This document shows positions 7,813-14,800 of a stretch of 64,000 nucleotides of DNA, piece by piece. Position 1 is the first letter of the stretch; each line of letters opens with the position of its first letter. The notes beneath the pieces were generated by a model. That model did not search any database and was not told the DNA's origin. It was given only the letters and a program-made list of their open reading frames with translations. This stretch comes from Nocardia rhizosphaerihabitans. GTDB lineage: Bacteria; Actinomycetota; Actinomycetes; Mycobacteriales; Mycobacteriaceae. The translations under genes and the position numbers were made by a program. The DNA is taken from assembly GCF_014646295.1 (NCBI RefSeq), contig NZ_BMNE01000001.1, positions 1,301,023 to 1,365,022 of the forward strand, given 5' to 3'.

Positions 7813-8019
7813 TGGTTCGGGCGCGGGTTCCGGTATCGAGATAGCGGAAGATTCGTCGTCGAGTGGTTCTCAGGACGATTCGACACAGGCCGCGTCGACC
7901 TCGCCACTTCCACGCCCGAGACGCCCACCACCAAACGGAACCCGGTCGGCGCCGCCGAGCACACCCGGGTCCAATCCGAACCCTCGGCGGTCTACCCGGC
8001 GGACGTGCCGGGCGATTGA
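7813..8019 (+). pseudogene. Coding-like fragment without a start codon
   Basis: An in-frame stop at 7810 opens a frame that reads RFVVEWFSGRFDTGRVDLA, then TPETPTTKRNPVGAAEHTR and SAVYPADVPGD before TGA 8017. Almost every codon from 7852 on ends in G or C, in contrast with the surrounding DNA, so this looks like the 3' end of a real gene whose 5' part has been lost. No ATG, GTG or TTG with a ribosome site precedes it. I do not recognise the family. Confidence 0.35.
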
Positions 8020-8099
8020 TCTTCGCTGCCAGAACAGTAGTAGAGAGTGTGTAGCGAAGTGCAGATGCCTCCCCCGCTCAACCGTGGCAAGCTGAGGCG

Positions 8100-9059
8100 G
8101 TGGATCTAGACGAAGAGCTGGCGCTCCGGAACGAAATCTTTTCTGCCCTAGACCAATTGGTCGCAGTCAAGGGCGGTGCCCTCACTCGGCGCGAGTTGTT
8201 CGACTTCGAGTTGCGCGGGACCCGGCTGCCGCTGGTGGACGGCCAGCGCGGAATCCGTAACCCCGCGTCGTTCACATCCACGCTGTCAGTGATGAGCACC
8301 CCGAACGGCCCGTACTCCGATGAGGTCGTCGGCGAGTCCCTGCACTCGTACGCGTACACGGTGGGCGATATCAACAAGGGCGACAACCGCAAGCTGCGCC
8401 ATTCGGTGAAGACCCGACTTCCGATGATCTTCCTTCAATGGATCGACGTCGACGGGATCCGGTACGTTCCGATCTACCCTGTCTACGCGATCAAGGACGA
8501 CCCGGAGAACCGGAAAATCCTTATCGCGCTCGACGAGAAGCTGTTGGATGTGGCCGATCCGCTGCATCTATCACCGGTGGAGAAACGGTATGCACAGCGG
8601 GTCACCGAGCAGCGACTCCACCAACCACAGTTCCGTAGCCAGGTACTCATCGCCTACAAGAAACGGTGCGCCGTCTGCCGTCTCGGGAGGCCGGAGCTCC
8701 TCGAGGCCGCACACATTATCCCGGACAAGAACATCCACGGGGCAGCGGAGATCCCCAACGGGTTGAGCCTATGCCGTATTCACCACACGGCGTTCGACGC
8801 CAACCTGATCGGGTTTTCGCCCGATCTGCGTGTGCATGTCGGCCCCGCTCTGCAGGAAGCGGAAAACGAGGGCCCGATTCTGAAGTTCGCACTAAGGGGG
8901 CTGCACAACGCCAAGTTGATGGTCCCCGAAAAGGAGGAATATCACCCCGCCGGTGAACGCCTTGCCGAGAGGTTCGAGGAGTTCTTGTCGGCCAACCCGT
9001 CGAAGCTCGCCAACATCGATGTCGCCCTGACCAAACCCGTTCAGTGGGGCGGGAAGTAG
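8100..9059 (+). CDS. HNH endonuclease, restriction-type
   Basis: A 319-residue protein starting at GTG 8100. The C-terminal third is an HNH_2-type nuclease: Cys 190 and Cys 193 (a zinc knuckle), His 205 in AAHIIP, Asn 220, then LCRIHHTAFD with Cys 225, His 228/229 and Asp 233. The N-terminal 180 residues contain LPLVDGQRGIRNP, GDNRKLRHSVKTRLPMIF and YVPIYPVYAIKDDP, the pattern of the target-recognition region in putative stand-alone restriction enzymes of this kind. Several of these are thought to cut modified DNA, but the specificity here is unknown. No methyltransferase is nearby, which fits a modification-dependent or solitary nuclease. Confidence 0.85.
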   Translation: MDLDEELALRNEIFSALDQLVAVKGGALTRRELFDFELRGTRLPLVDGQRGIRNPASFTSTLSVMSTPNGPYSDEVVGESLHSYAYTVGDINKGDNRKLRHSVKTRLPMIFLQWIDVDGIRYVPIYPVYAIKDDPENRKILIALDEKLLDVADPLHLSPVEKRYAQRVTEQRLHQPQFRSQVLIAYKKRCAVCRLGRPELLEAAHIIPDKNIHGAAEIPNGLSLCRIHHTAFDANLIGFSPDLRVHVGPALQEAENEGPILKFALRGLHNAKLMVPEKEEYHPAGERLAERFEEFLSANPSKLANIDVALTKPVQWGGK

Positions 9060-9129
9060 ACACAGGTGAGCAACCCGAACGAGAGGTCGGCGTCCGCCGA
9101 TCACCGATGCATAATCGACCCGTGAACGA

Positions 9130-9282
9130 TTGGCGTCACCACGGTACATCTCGGTCGAGGAGTTGACAGCGAATCAGACGCCGAATGGAGGGTTCACTCG
9201 GGCGGTGCTGGCTATGCGGGGTGTGCCTTGGCCACCGCCTAAAGGGTGGAAAAGTGCTGTGCCGGACCGAGATCGGTGGTAG
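9130..9282 (+). CDS. Possible small protein downstream of the HNH gene
   Basis: A 50-codon frame from TTG 9130 to TAG 9280-9282, reading ISVEELTANQTPNGGFTRAV and then LAMRGVPWPPPKGWKSAV. The segment with G-V-P-W-P-P-P-x-G-W resembles short proteins found with nucleases and in actinophages, but this is from memory of the pattern only. The start is uncertain and lacks a good ribosome site; codon use is less G/C-biased than in core genes, like its neighbours in the patch. Confidence 0.35.
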   Translation: MASPRYISVEELTANQTPNGGFTRAVLAMRGVPWPPPKGWKSAVPDRDRW

Positions 9283-9572
9283 GCACCGGCGTAGTCGTCG
9301 CCCGTCAGAGGGGCCGCTGCGACTGTTCCGATGACACAGGGTCGGCCGGTAAAGGCGGACTCGGACGGCTCCACCGTGGTTGGTGGCATGGATACCAGGG
9401 CTCCCCTGGGTGTTCCTGACCCTGTGCAGTATCCCAGTCCCGGCTCCTTGCCGAGTAATGCCCGGCGGAGCGTGCACACCAAACGACCGAAGCGACCGAC
9501 CGACCGGCGGACCACATGCGTCAAGGTGCACCCGTGCCTTGCGGTACCGGGGTACCCCTGCACTCCCTCCGC
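9283..9572. other. Non-coding interval, no feature seen
   Basis: About 290 nt with several overlapping open frames on both strands but none with consistent codon bias, a ribosome site or a recognisable motif. No tRNA fold, terminator with U-run or long repeat was found. Confidence 0.3.
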
Positions 9573-10331
9573 TCACTCACTCCCAGCGGGGTCTGCCCAC
9601 AACGCCCCGTCGAGCACCGTCGTGCCCCCGAGTGGAATGGCCGCGCGGGTGTCCCAGCGGTAGCTGTGGCCATCTCTTCGGAGCACAACCAATTCGACAT
9701 GGTTCACGCGCACTGTGGCGGGTCCGGTGTCGCGCAGCGCTGCGACTGCTTCGATGAGCTCAGCGGCGGCTCGGTCGGTGTTGTTGTAGGCGATGCCCAG
9801 ATGTGGCCGGAAACGGGAACCGCCTGATCCCGTCGGGGCGGAAAGGCTCGGCATCGACTCCGAGGTGGATGCCCGGAGGATTCGGTGCAGGTCGAGTAGC
9901 GGATCCCACGGTGACACCGAGAATCGGACGGCGCTGCGGGAGCCGCTCAGCGGGCCGATGGTGAGGTCGAAGGGCTTCACGTCTGTCAGTCTCGATCGCG
10001 CGAGCGAGACCAGGTTGTCGATCTGCTCGTCGGTGACTGTCGTCGTGCTGCCGATCCCCGCGAGGGTGAGGTGCAGGGCATCCAGCGGCACGTTGTCGAG
10101 TTCGTCTTGTGTCAGGGCGTTCTGGCACTCAGCGGCGAGTTCGATCAGTTCAGGGGAATCGAAGGTGAGGTACCAGTAGTACCCCGTGTGGCCCGGAGCC
10201 CATTGCTTCACCGACCAGTGGTCCCGGAGGAAGTCGATCTCGGCGTAGGCGTTCCAGTCGTTTCGCGCGATGGCGTCGGTGTCCGATGTCGAGTCCGGCA
10301 GCAGCTTGGGAAACGGGCCACTCGATGTCAT
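9573..10331 (-). CDS. 2H phosphoesterase / 2'-5' RNA ligase (LigT)-like protein
   Basis: A 252-residue protein from ATG 10331; an upstream in-frame start would add 55 residues of basic, unlikely sequence. It carries the two-motif layout of the 2H superfamily: His 87 in ALHLTLAGIG (His-x-Thr) and His 177 in RFRPHLGIAYNN, where the usual second His-x-Ser/Thr is His-x-Gly. Members hydrolyse or ligate 2'-5' or cyclic phosphodiester bonds in RNA or nucleotides. A preceding segment, DHWSVKQWAPGHTGYYWYLTF, is characteristic of the actinobacterial subgroup. The substrate is unknown. Confidence 0.75.
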   Translation of the reverse strand: MTSSGPFPKLLPDSTSDTDAIARNDWNAYAEIDFLRDHWSVKQWAPGHTGYYWYLTFDSPELIELAAECQNALTQDELDNVPLDALHLTLAGIGSTTTVTDEQIDNLVSLARSRLTDVKPFDLTIGPLSGSRSAVRFSVSPWDPLLDLHRILRASTSESMPSLSAPTGSGGSRFRPHLGIAYNNTDRAAAELIEAVAALRDTGPATVRVNHVELVVLRRDGHSYRWDTRAAIPLGGTTVLDGALWADPAGSE

Positions 10332-10611
10332 GCCTGGGAGGCTGCCTCTCGATGTCGGATTTCTCGGCGATTCTACTTCGTGTGTCTTGGATCTCCCACT
10401 GCGACGCCACTTCTCCGATTTGATCCGGAGGTGGGCTGCTCGAACGATGTCAAGAGACTTCGGCCATAGAACATCATCGGTGGAACGTCGGTTCACATGT
10501 ATCTGTGTCGTTGTTTTCGTTGCTGTGCACAGATATTCGCGAAGTTGTGGTCGGGGGCGGGGAGAGGCGGCATTCTCGGAAGTTGAGATCTACGCGTTGT
10601 TCAGGAGCCAT

Positions 10612-10827
10612 ATGACTGTCCGAAGTGACTGTGAAGGTGGCGTGCCTGAGACGCTGCCTGCGCTACAGAGTTTGCCCGCCGACGAAGCCAGGGATCTGTT
10701 CGAGTTGATGCGGGCGGCGGTGACGTTCGAGGCTGCGGCGCTGGACAAGTCGATCGACTCGATGTTGGGGGCGTTGCCTCGGCCGTTTCGCGCGGTGACC
10801 AAGAAGATCATGTTCGGCGGCAGATGA
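10612..10827 (+). CDS. Small protein of unknown function, first gene of a two-gene operon
   Basis: A 71-residue protein starting at ATG 10612, with AGGAG 5-6 nt upstream. It is predicted to be helical and amphipathic (ETLPALQSLPADEARDLFEL, then AAALDKSIDSMLGALPRPFR) and ends with a basic KKIMFGGR tail. Its stop overlaps the start of the next gene (ATGA, 10824-10827), so the two are almost certainly translated together. No family was recognised. The 280 nt upstream hold no other gene that I can support. Confidence 0.6.
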   Translation: MTVRSDCEGGVPETLPALQSLPADEARDLFELMRAAVTFEAAALDKSIDSMLGALPRPFRAVTKKIMFGGR

Positions 10828-12098
10828 CTGATCTGACGACGCGGGCGCAGTTGATTCTGCTGGCTCGCACGCTGCATGTTCATCCTCAGCGTTTGCAGCA
10901 TCTGCGGTATCTGGGGGCCGATCGGCTGCATGAGTTGCAGCAGCAGATTTCGGGGGTGTTGTTCGATCAGCACATCGAGACGTTTCGGCGGATCAGTGCG
11001 TTGGTGCCGTTCATTCCGTTGTCGATCTCGATTCCGTTGGTGCAGAGGCTGGTTCCGCCGATGACTACCGGGCGGGCGGCCGGGTCTGTGGGGGTCGAAC
11101 ATCCGGTCAAGGCTGCTGAGACGTTGCTGATGCTCGATCCCAGGTACGCGGCGGACTGCGCGCCGTATCTGGATCCGCGGGCCATCGAACAGTTGGCGGA
11201 TGTGGCGCCGCCCGGGCCGATCGTCGAGATCGTCAACGAGCTGCTGCGCCGGTGTGACTATGTGACCGCTGGGCCCTTCTTGTCCTGTGCCACACCGGAG
11301 TTGATCGCCGCTGTGGAGGCGGGGGTTCCCGATGATGCAGGGCTGATCCACTCTGCCGCCTACTCCTATGACCGCGACTTACTCAGCGCTGTGCTCCGGC
11401 AGTTGCTCGACGGTCCGCATCGGCGGATTCCGCGGATGGTGCATGCGGTGTTGGCCGGTCGGCCTGCGCTGCAGCATGCTGCGCTGTCGGTGTTTTCGCG
11501 GTGTGCGCCGGATGTGATCTGCCGGGTGGGCGATGTGCTGTTCGGCAATGCGCGGCCTGTCGAGGTGGCGAACCTGGTCAGGAATGCGATCGGGGCGGGT
11601 GCGGTGCCCGAATTTCTCACGCTGGCTGGGCAGCTCACGCCTGTCGCGCTGTGGACGCTGGTCGGCAATCCGGTGTTCGACGATCCGGGCGTGGGCGCCG
11701 GGTTGGTCGCGCCGCTGGACAGCCGCAGCGACGCCGGCAGTTGGAGTGGGCTGTTCACCCTGATGTCGCGCATGGATGAGCCTGTGCGGAGCGTGGTCGG
11801 TTACGCATTGGCCGCGCTGTCGGATTCCGCGGTGGCCGAGCTGCCTGCCCGGGCCACGGAAACTCATTGCTGGCCTGCGTTGCTCGATCTGGTTGCCGTC
11901 TCCGGGCCCGACGCGCAGGCTCGATTCGGCGCGGTGTGGTCGGGGCTCGGGCCCGAGCGCCGGGCCCACCTGCATCGGTGCATTACCGAGCATCACTACG
12001 ACACCCGGTTGGCCGAGATCACGGCGTTGGTGGATCCGGTCGCGGTCGACCAGTTGTTCTTCCAGCGGCGGCGGATGCAGCGGTATCGGCACGGGTAG
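10824..12098 (+). CDS. Conserved-looking helical protein of unknown function
   Basis: A 424-residue protein translationally coupled to the 71-residue gene through a 4-nt overlap. Residues 50-70 are mildly hydrophobic (ALVPFIPLSISIPLVQRLVP) but the chain otherwise looks soluble and entirely alpha-helical, with repeating units of about 35-40 residues such as DPRYAADCAPYLDPRAIEQL and STLxxALxxLLDG-type helices that could form a HEAT- or TPR-like solenoid. This solenoid reading is inference from the pattern. No catalytic motif was seen. The frame is long, with high third-position G/C, so it is a real gene. Confidence 0.65.
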   Translation: MTDLTTRAQLILLARTLHVHPQRLQHLRYLGADRLHELQQQISGVLFDQHIETFRRISALVPFIPLSISIPLVQRLVPPMTTGRAAGSVGVEHPVKAAETLLMLDPRYAADCAPYLDPRAIEQLADVAPPGPIVEIVNELLRRCDYVTAGPFLSCATPELIAAVEAGVPDDAGLIHSAAYSYDRDLLSAVLRQLLDGPHRRIPRMVHAVLAGRPALQHAALSVFSRCAPDVICRVGDVLFGNARPVEVANLVRNAIGAGAVPEFLTLAGQLTPVALWTLVGNPVFDDPGVGAGLVAPLDSRSDAGSWSGLFTLMSRMDEPVRSVVGYALAALSDSAVAELPARATETHCWPALLDLVAVSGPDAQARFGAVWSGLGPERRAHLHRCITEHHYDTRLAEITALVDPVAVDQLFFQRRRMQRYRHG

Positions 12099-12275
12099 CC
12101 CGGAGAGCCGTTCTGCGGTAGCAGTGTGGTTCCGTGGATTCGCCATCGAGCAGGTGGGTAACCGAGTACAGGCGGCGGGACCACTCGCGGTGTTCATGAT
12201 GCGCGGTTGGCGGTGTGCGGCAGCCTGGTGGATCTGGTCGGAGTGGGTCGACCGGGACTACGCGAGGAGGGCCAG

Positions 12276-13193
12276 ATGTACAGGGTTGCCGATCAGCGGC
12301 CGGCTAGCGGGGGGACGGCGGTTGCGGCTGCGGTTCTTGCGCTGCTCGGGGGGATTGTCGGGGTGGTGGGGGTTGTTTTCGGGGTGGTGGCGACCGTCGA
12401 CAGTGAGCGTGGAGTGTTCGCGTGGGGAGTGGTTCCCGGGTGGATGTCGGTGGTGTCGGTGGTGACCTTGGTGGTCGACCTGCTGGCGGGGGTGCTGTTG
12501 CTGGCGGGGGCGATTCTGGTGTTTCGGCGGCGGGGTGCGGGGCCGACGTTGGTGGTGCTGGGGTGTGTCGGGGTGCTGGCCTCGTATGTGGTGACGGCGA
12601 TCTCGACTGTTGCCCAGTTGCTGCAATATCGCCTTTCGGTCGGGCGGCACCTGGATGTGGTGTTCGGGCAAACAGCCTTGTACGGGCTGCAGTCTGTGGG
12701 GATCGACGTGCCGTGGAAGGTGTCGATGCTGGCGCTTCTGTTTCCGGTGGTGACGTTCGTGCTCGCCGTGCTGCCGTCGACGCGGCGGTGGTGCAAGAGG
12801 GCGGTCGCGCAGGTCGGTGGGCGACCGGTCGGTGCCTGGGCGCCCGGTGCGCAGATGCAGCCATACGGCATGCGGCCGCCGGTCGGGCACCATCCTGGTG
12901 TTCAGCCGACCCCTGTCGCGCAGCATCTGGGTGCCGTGCCCATGCCTGGCGGACACTATCCCGGTCTCGCGCCTGGCCCGGTGCCCGTGCCTGGTGCACA
13001 ACGCCCCGCTCCCACACCCGTGCTCGGCGCACACCCCGCGCTCGCCCCTGGCGCACAGAACCCCGGTGCCGCACCCATCCCGGGCGCGTCACATCCGGGA
13101 TTCCCCCAGCCGAGTCATGGAGCGCCACAAGGACAACAACTCCCGAGCGGTCAGCCGCCGCAGTATCGACCGCAGGACGGATACCGCCCCTGA
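12276..13193 (+). CDS. Four-helix membrane protein with Pro/Gly/Ala-rich cytoplasmic or surface tail
   Basis: A 305-residue protein from ATG 12276 with GGAGGG just upstream. Residues 10-175 hold four hydrophobic helices. From about residue 185 the sequence becomes a degenerate repeat rich in Pro, Gly and Ala (units such as HLGAVPMPGGHYPG, then PVLGAHPALAPGAQNPG) and ends GQPPQYRPQDGYRP. Proline-rich tails of this kind are common in actinobacterial membrane proteins, but no function is indicated. It stands between an unknown operon and the convergent WYL regulator gene. Confidence 0.7.
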   Translation: MYRVADQRPASGGTAVAAAVLALLGGIVGVVGVVFGVVATVDSERGVFAWGVVPGWMSVVSVVTLVVDLLAGVLLLAGAILVFRRRGAGPTLVVLGCVGVLASYVVTAISTVAQLLQYRLSVGRHLDVVFGQTALYGLQSVGIDVPWKVSMLALLFPVVTFVLAVLPSTRRWCKRAVAQVGGRPVGAWAPGAQMQPYGMRPPVGHHPGVQPTPVAQHLGAVPMPGGHYPGLAPGPVPVPGAQRPAPTPVLGAHPALAPGAQNPGAAPIPGASHPGFPQPSHGAPQGQQLPSGQPPQYRPQDGYRP

Positions 13194-13220
13194 CAAAGCA
13201 CCAAACGCGCGCCGGGTCAG

Positions 13221-14183
13221 CTATCTGGCGGTCGCTGCGCTGAAACGTGTTCCCCACTCTGCCAGCCGGGCAACAAGTTCCGGTGGGCCCAGGACCTGGA
13301 ACTCGGCTTCTGCCTTGCCCAGCAGCAGGATTGGCCAGTCGAGGTTGTCGACGGTCATCTCGATGTGGGAGCGGTTGTCGGGGAGGGCGGTGATGATGCA
13401 CCAGCGGCCGACGCGGGAGTGGACATCGAGGGCGGGGGCTTCGATTTCGGCGGTGACGGTGTAACCCGTTCGGCGGGAGCCCATTCCTTCGCGGACGAAG
13501 GCTGCGGCGTCGGGGGAAGGGAGTTCGCGGGGGCGGAAGCGGATTCCGGTGGTGTGGGAGTCGGTGAGGCGGTCCACGCGGAAGGTGCGCCAGTCGTGGC
13601 GGGTGAGGTCGTAGGCGACGAGGTACCAGCGGCGGCCCAGGGAGACCAGGCGGTGCGGTTCTACTTCGCGGGTGCTGGTGCGGCCGTCGGCGGCGGTGTA
13701 GGTGAAGGTGAGGCGTTCCTCGCCGCGGCAGGTCATGGCCAGGTCGGTGAGGACGGCGGGGTCGACGTCGGAGAGCGGGACGGCGTTCCAGCCGGTGGAG
13801 ACGGTCATCGCGCGTAAGGCGTCGACGCGGCGGCGTAGGCGGGTGGGCAGGACGGTGACGAGTTTGGCCAGGGCGCGGATGGACGGTTCGGCCAGGCCGT
13901 CACCGGCGCCCTGGGAACCCGCTTGCAGGCAGACGGTGATGGCGACGGCTTCGTCGTCGTCGAGGACCAGGGGCGGGAGGGCGGCGCCCGCGGCGAGCTG
14001 GTAGCCGCCGTCGACGCCGGGGCGGGCCTCCACGGGATAGCCGAGTTCACGCAGGCGGTCGATGTCGCGGCGCAGGGTGCGCGCCGAAACTCCGAGTCGC
14101 TCGGACAGTTCGGTGCCCGGCCAGTAGCGATGCGTCTGCAGCAGCGACAGCAGACGGAGGGTGCGTGCGCTCGTGTCGGCCAT
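13221..14183 (-). CDS. WYL-domain transcriptional regulator (YafY/DeoR-HTH family)
   Basis: A 320-residue regulator with a DeoR-like winged helix at residues 5-60 (ELSERLGVSARTLRRDIDRL), a WYL domain at about 135-215 (including RWYLVAYDLTRHDWRTFRVDRL) and a C-terminal WCX extension. WYL domains bind ligands or nucleic acid to switch DNA binding. It is divergent from a DinB-family gene, and a perfect 18-bp palindrome lies 12 nt upstream of its start, so it most likely represses both itself and the DinB gene. It ends 27 nt from the end of the convergent membrane protein gene. Confidence 0.92.
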   Translation of the reverse strand: MADTSARTLRLLSLLQTHRYWPGTELSERLGVSARTLRRDIDRLRELGYPVEARPGVDGGYQLAAGAALPPLVLDDDEAVAITVCLQAGSQGAGDGLAEPSIRALAKLVTVLPTRLRRRVDALRAMTVSTGWNAVPLSDVDPAVLTDLAMTCRGEERLTFTYTAADGRTSTREVEPHRLVSLGRRWYLVAYDLTRHDWRTFRVDRLTDSHTTGIRFRPRELPSPDAAAFVREGMGSRRTGYTVTAEIEAPALDVHSRVGRWCIITALPDNRSHIEMTVDNLDWPILLLGKAEAEFQVLGPPELVARLAEWGTRFSAATAR

Positions 14184-14194
14184 GTTTTCGATTA

Positions 14195-14212
14195 TGTCCG
14201 CAATTGCGGACA
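14195..14212. promoter_or_regulatory. Perfect 18-bp palindrome, likely operator of the WYL regulator
   Basis: TGTCCGCAATTGCGGACA is self-complementary over all 18 bases. It lies 12 nt before the regulator start on one side and 60 nt before the DinB start on the other, in the only intergenic space between them. Position and symmetry suit binding by a regulator dimer controlling both genes. Confidence 0.7.
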
Positions 14213-14272
14213 GAAACTGGCCGCAATGGGTTCTACCTTGGATTTCACACCGACAACGAAGGGAATCCGCTC

Positions 14273-14800
14273 ATGACCACGCCTACTCTCCTCGACGCCG
14301 AGCGCACCGACCTGCTGGAGATGCTCGCCAAGCACCGCTACTTCCTGCGGCACACGACCCGCGATCTGACCGACGAGCAGGCCGGGATGCGGACCACCGC
14401 CAGCGAGCTGTGCTTGGGCGGGCTGATCAAGCATGTGTCGGCGGTGGAAGCCAACTGGGCGAAGTTCATCGTCGACGGGCCCGAAGAAGGCCCCGATTTC
14501 GAGTCGATGAGCGAGGAGGAGATCGCCGCGTGGGGAGACGTCTTCCGGATGCTGCCCGGCGAGACCCTGGCCGGCGTGCTCGCCGAGTACGAGCAGGTAG
14601 CGGCGCGGACCGATGAACTGGTGCGCACGCTTCCCGACCTGAATGTGACTCAGCCGCTGCCGAAGGCGCCCTGGTTCGAGCCCGGCGGACGCTGGAGCGC
14701 CCGCCGGGTGTTCATGCACATCATGACCGAGACCGCGCAGCACTCCGGCCACGCCGACATCATTCGGGAATCGCTGGATGGAGCGAAGTCGATGGGCTGA
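14273..14800 (+). CDS. DinB-family (DUF664-type) metal-dependent thiol transferase-like protein
   Basis: A 175-residue four-helix-bundle protein from ATG 14273 (GAAGGGAA site upstream). The DinB metal-binding histidines fit His 54 (LIKHVSAVEANW) and His 157/160 in MTETAQHSGHADIIRES, the strongest signature of the family. Related enzymes use a metal and a low-molecular-weight thiol (mycothiol or bacillithiol) to modify toxic substrates; which reaction occurs here is unknown. It is divergent from the WYL regulator and shares its operator region. Its last 41 bp overlap the 3' end of the convergent NB-ARC gene. Confidence 0.88.
   Translation: MTTPTLLDAERTDLLEMLAKHRYFLRHTTRDLTDEQAGMRTTASELCLGGLIKHVSAVEANWAKFIVDGPEEGPDFESMSEEEIAAWGDVFRMLPGETLAGVLAEYEQVAARTDELVRTLPDLNVTQPLPKAPWFEPGGRWSARRVFMHIMTETAQHSGHADIIRESLDGAKSMG

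Noticed and set aside
9283..9572. A small gene or RNA in the G/C-rich interval
   Set aside because: Open frames exist on both strands but none has a ribosome site or codon bias, and no cloverleaf or conserved RNA pattern could be made.
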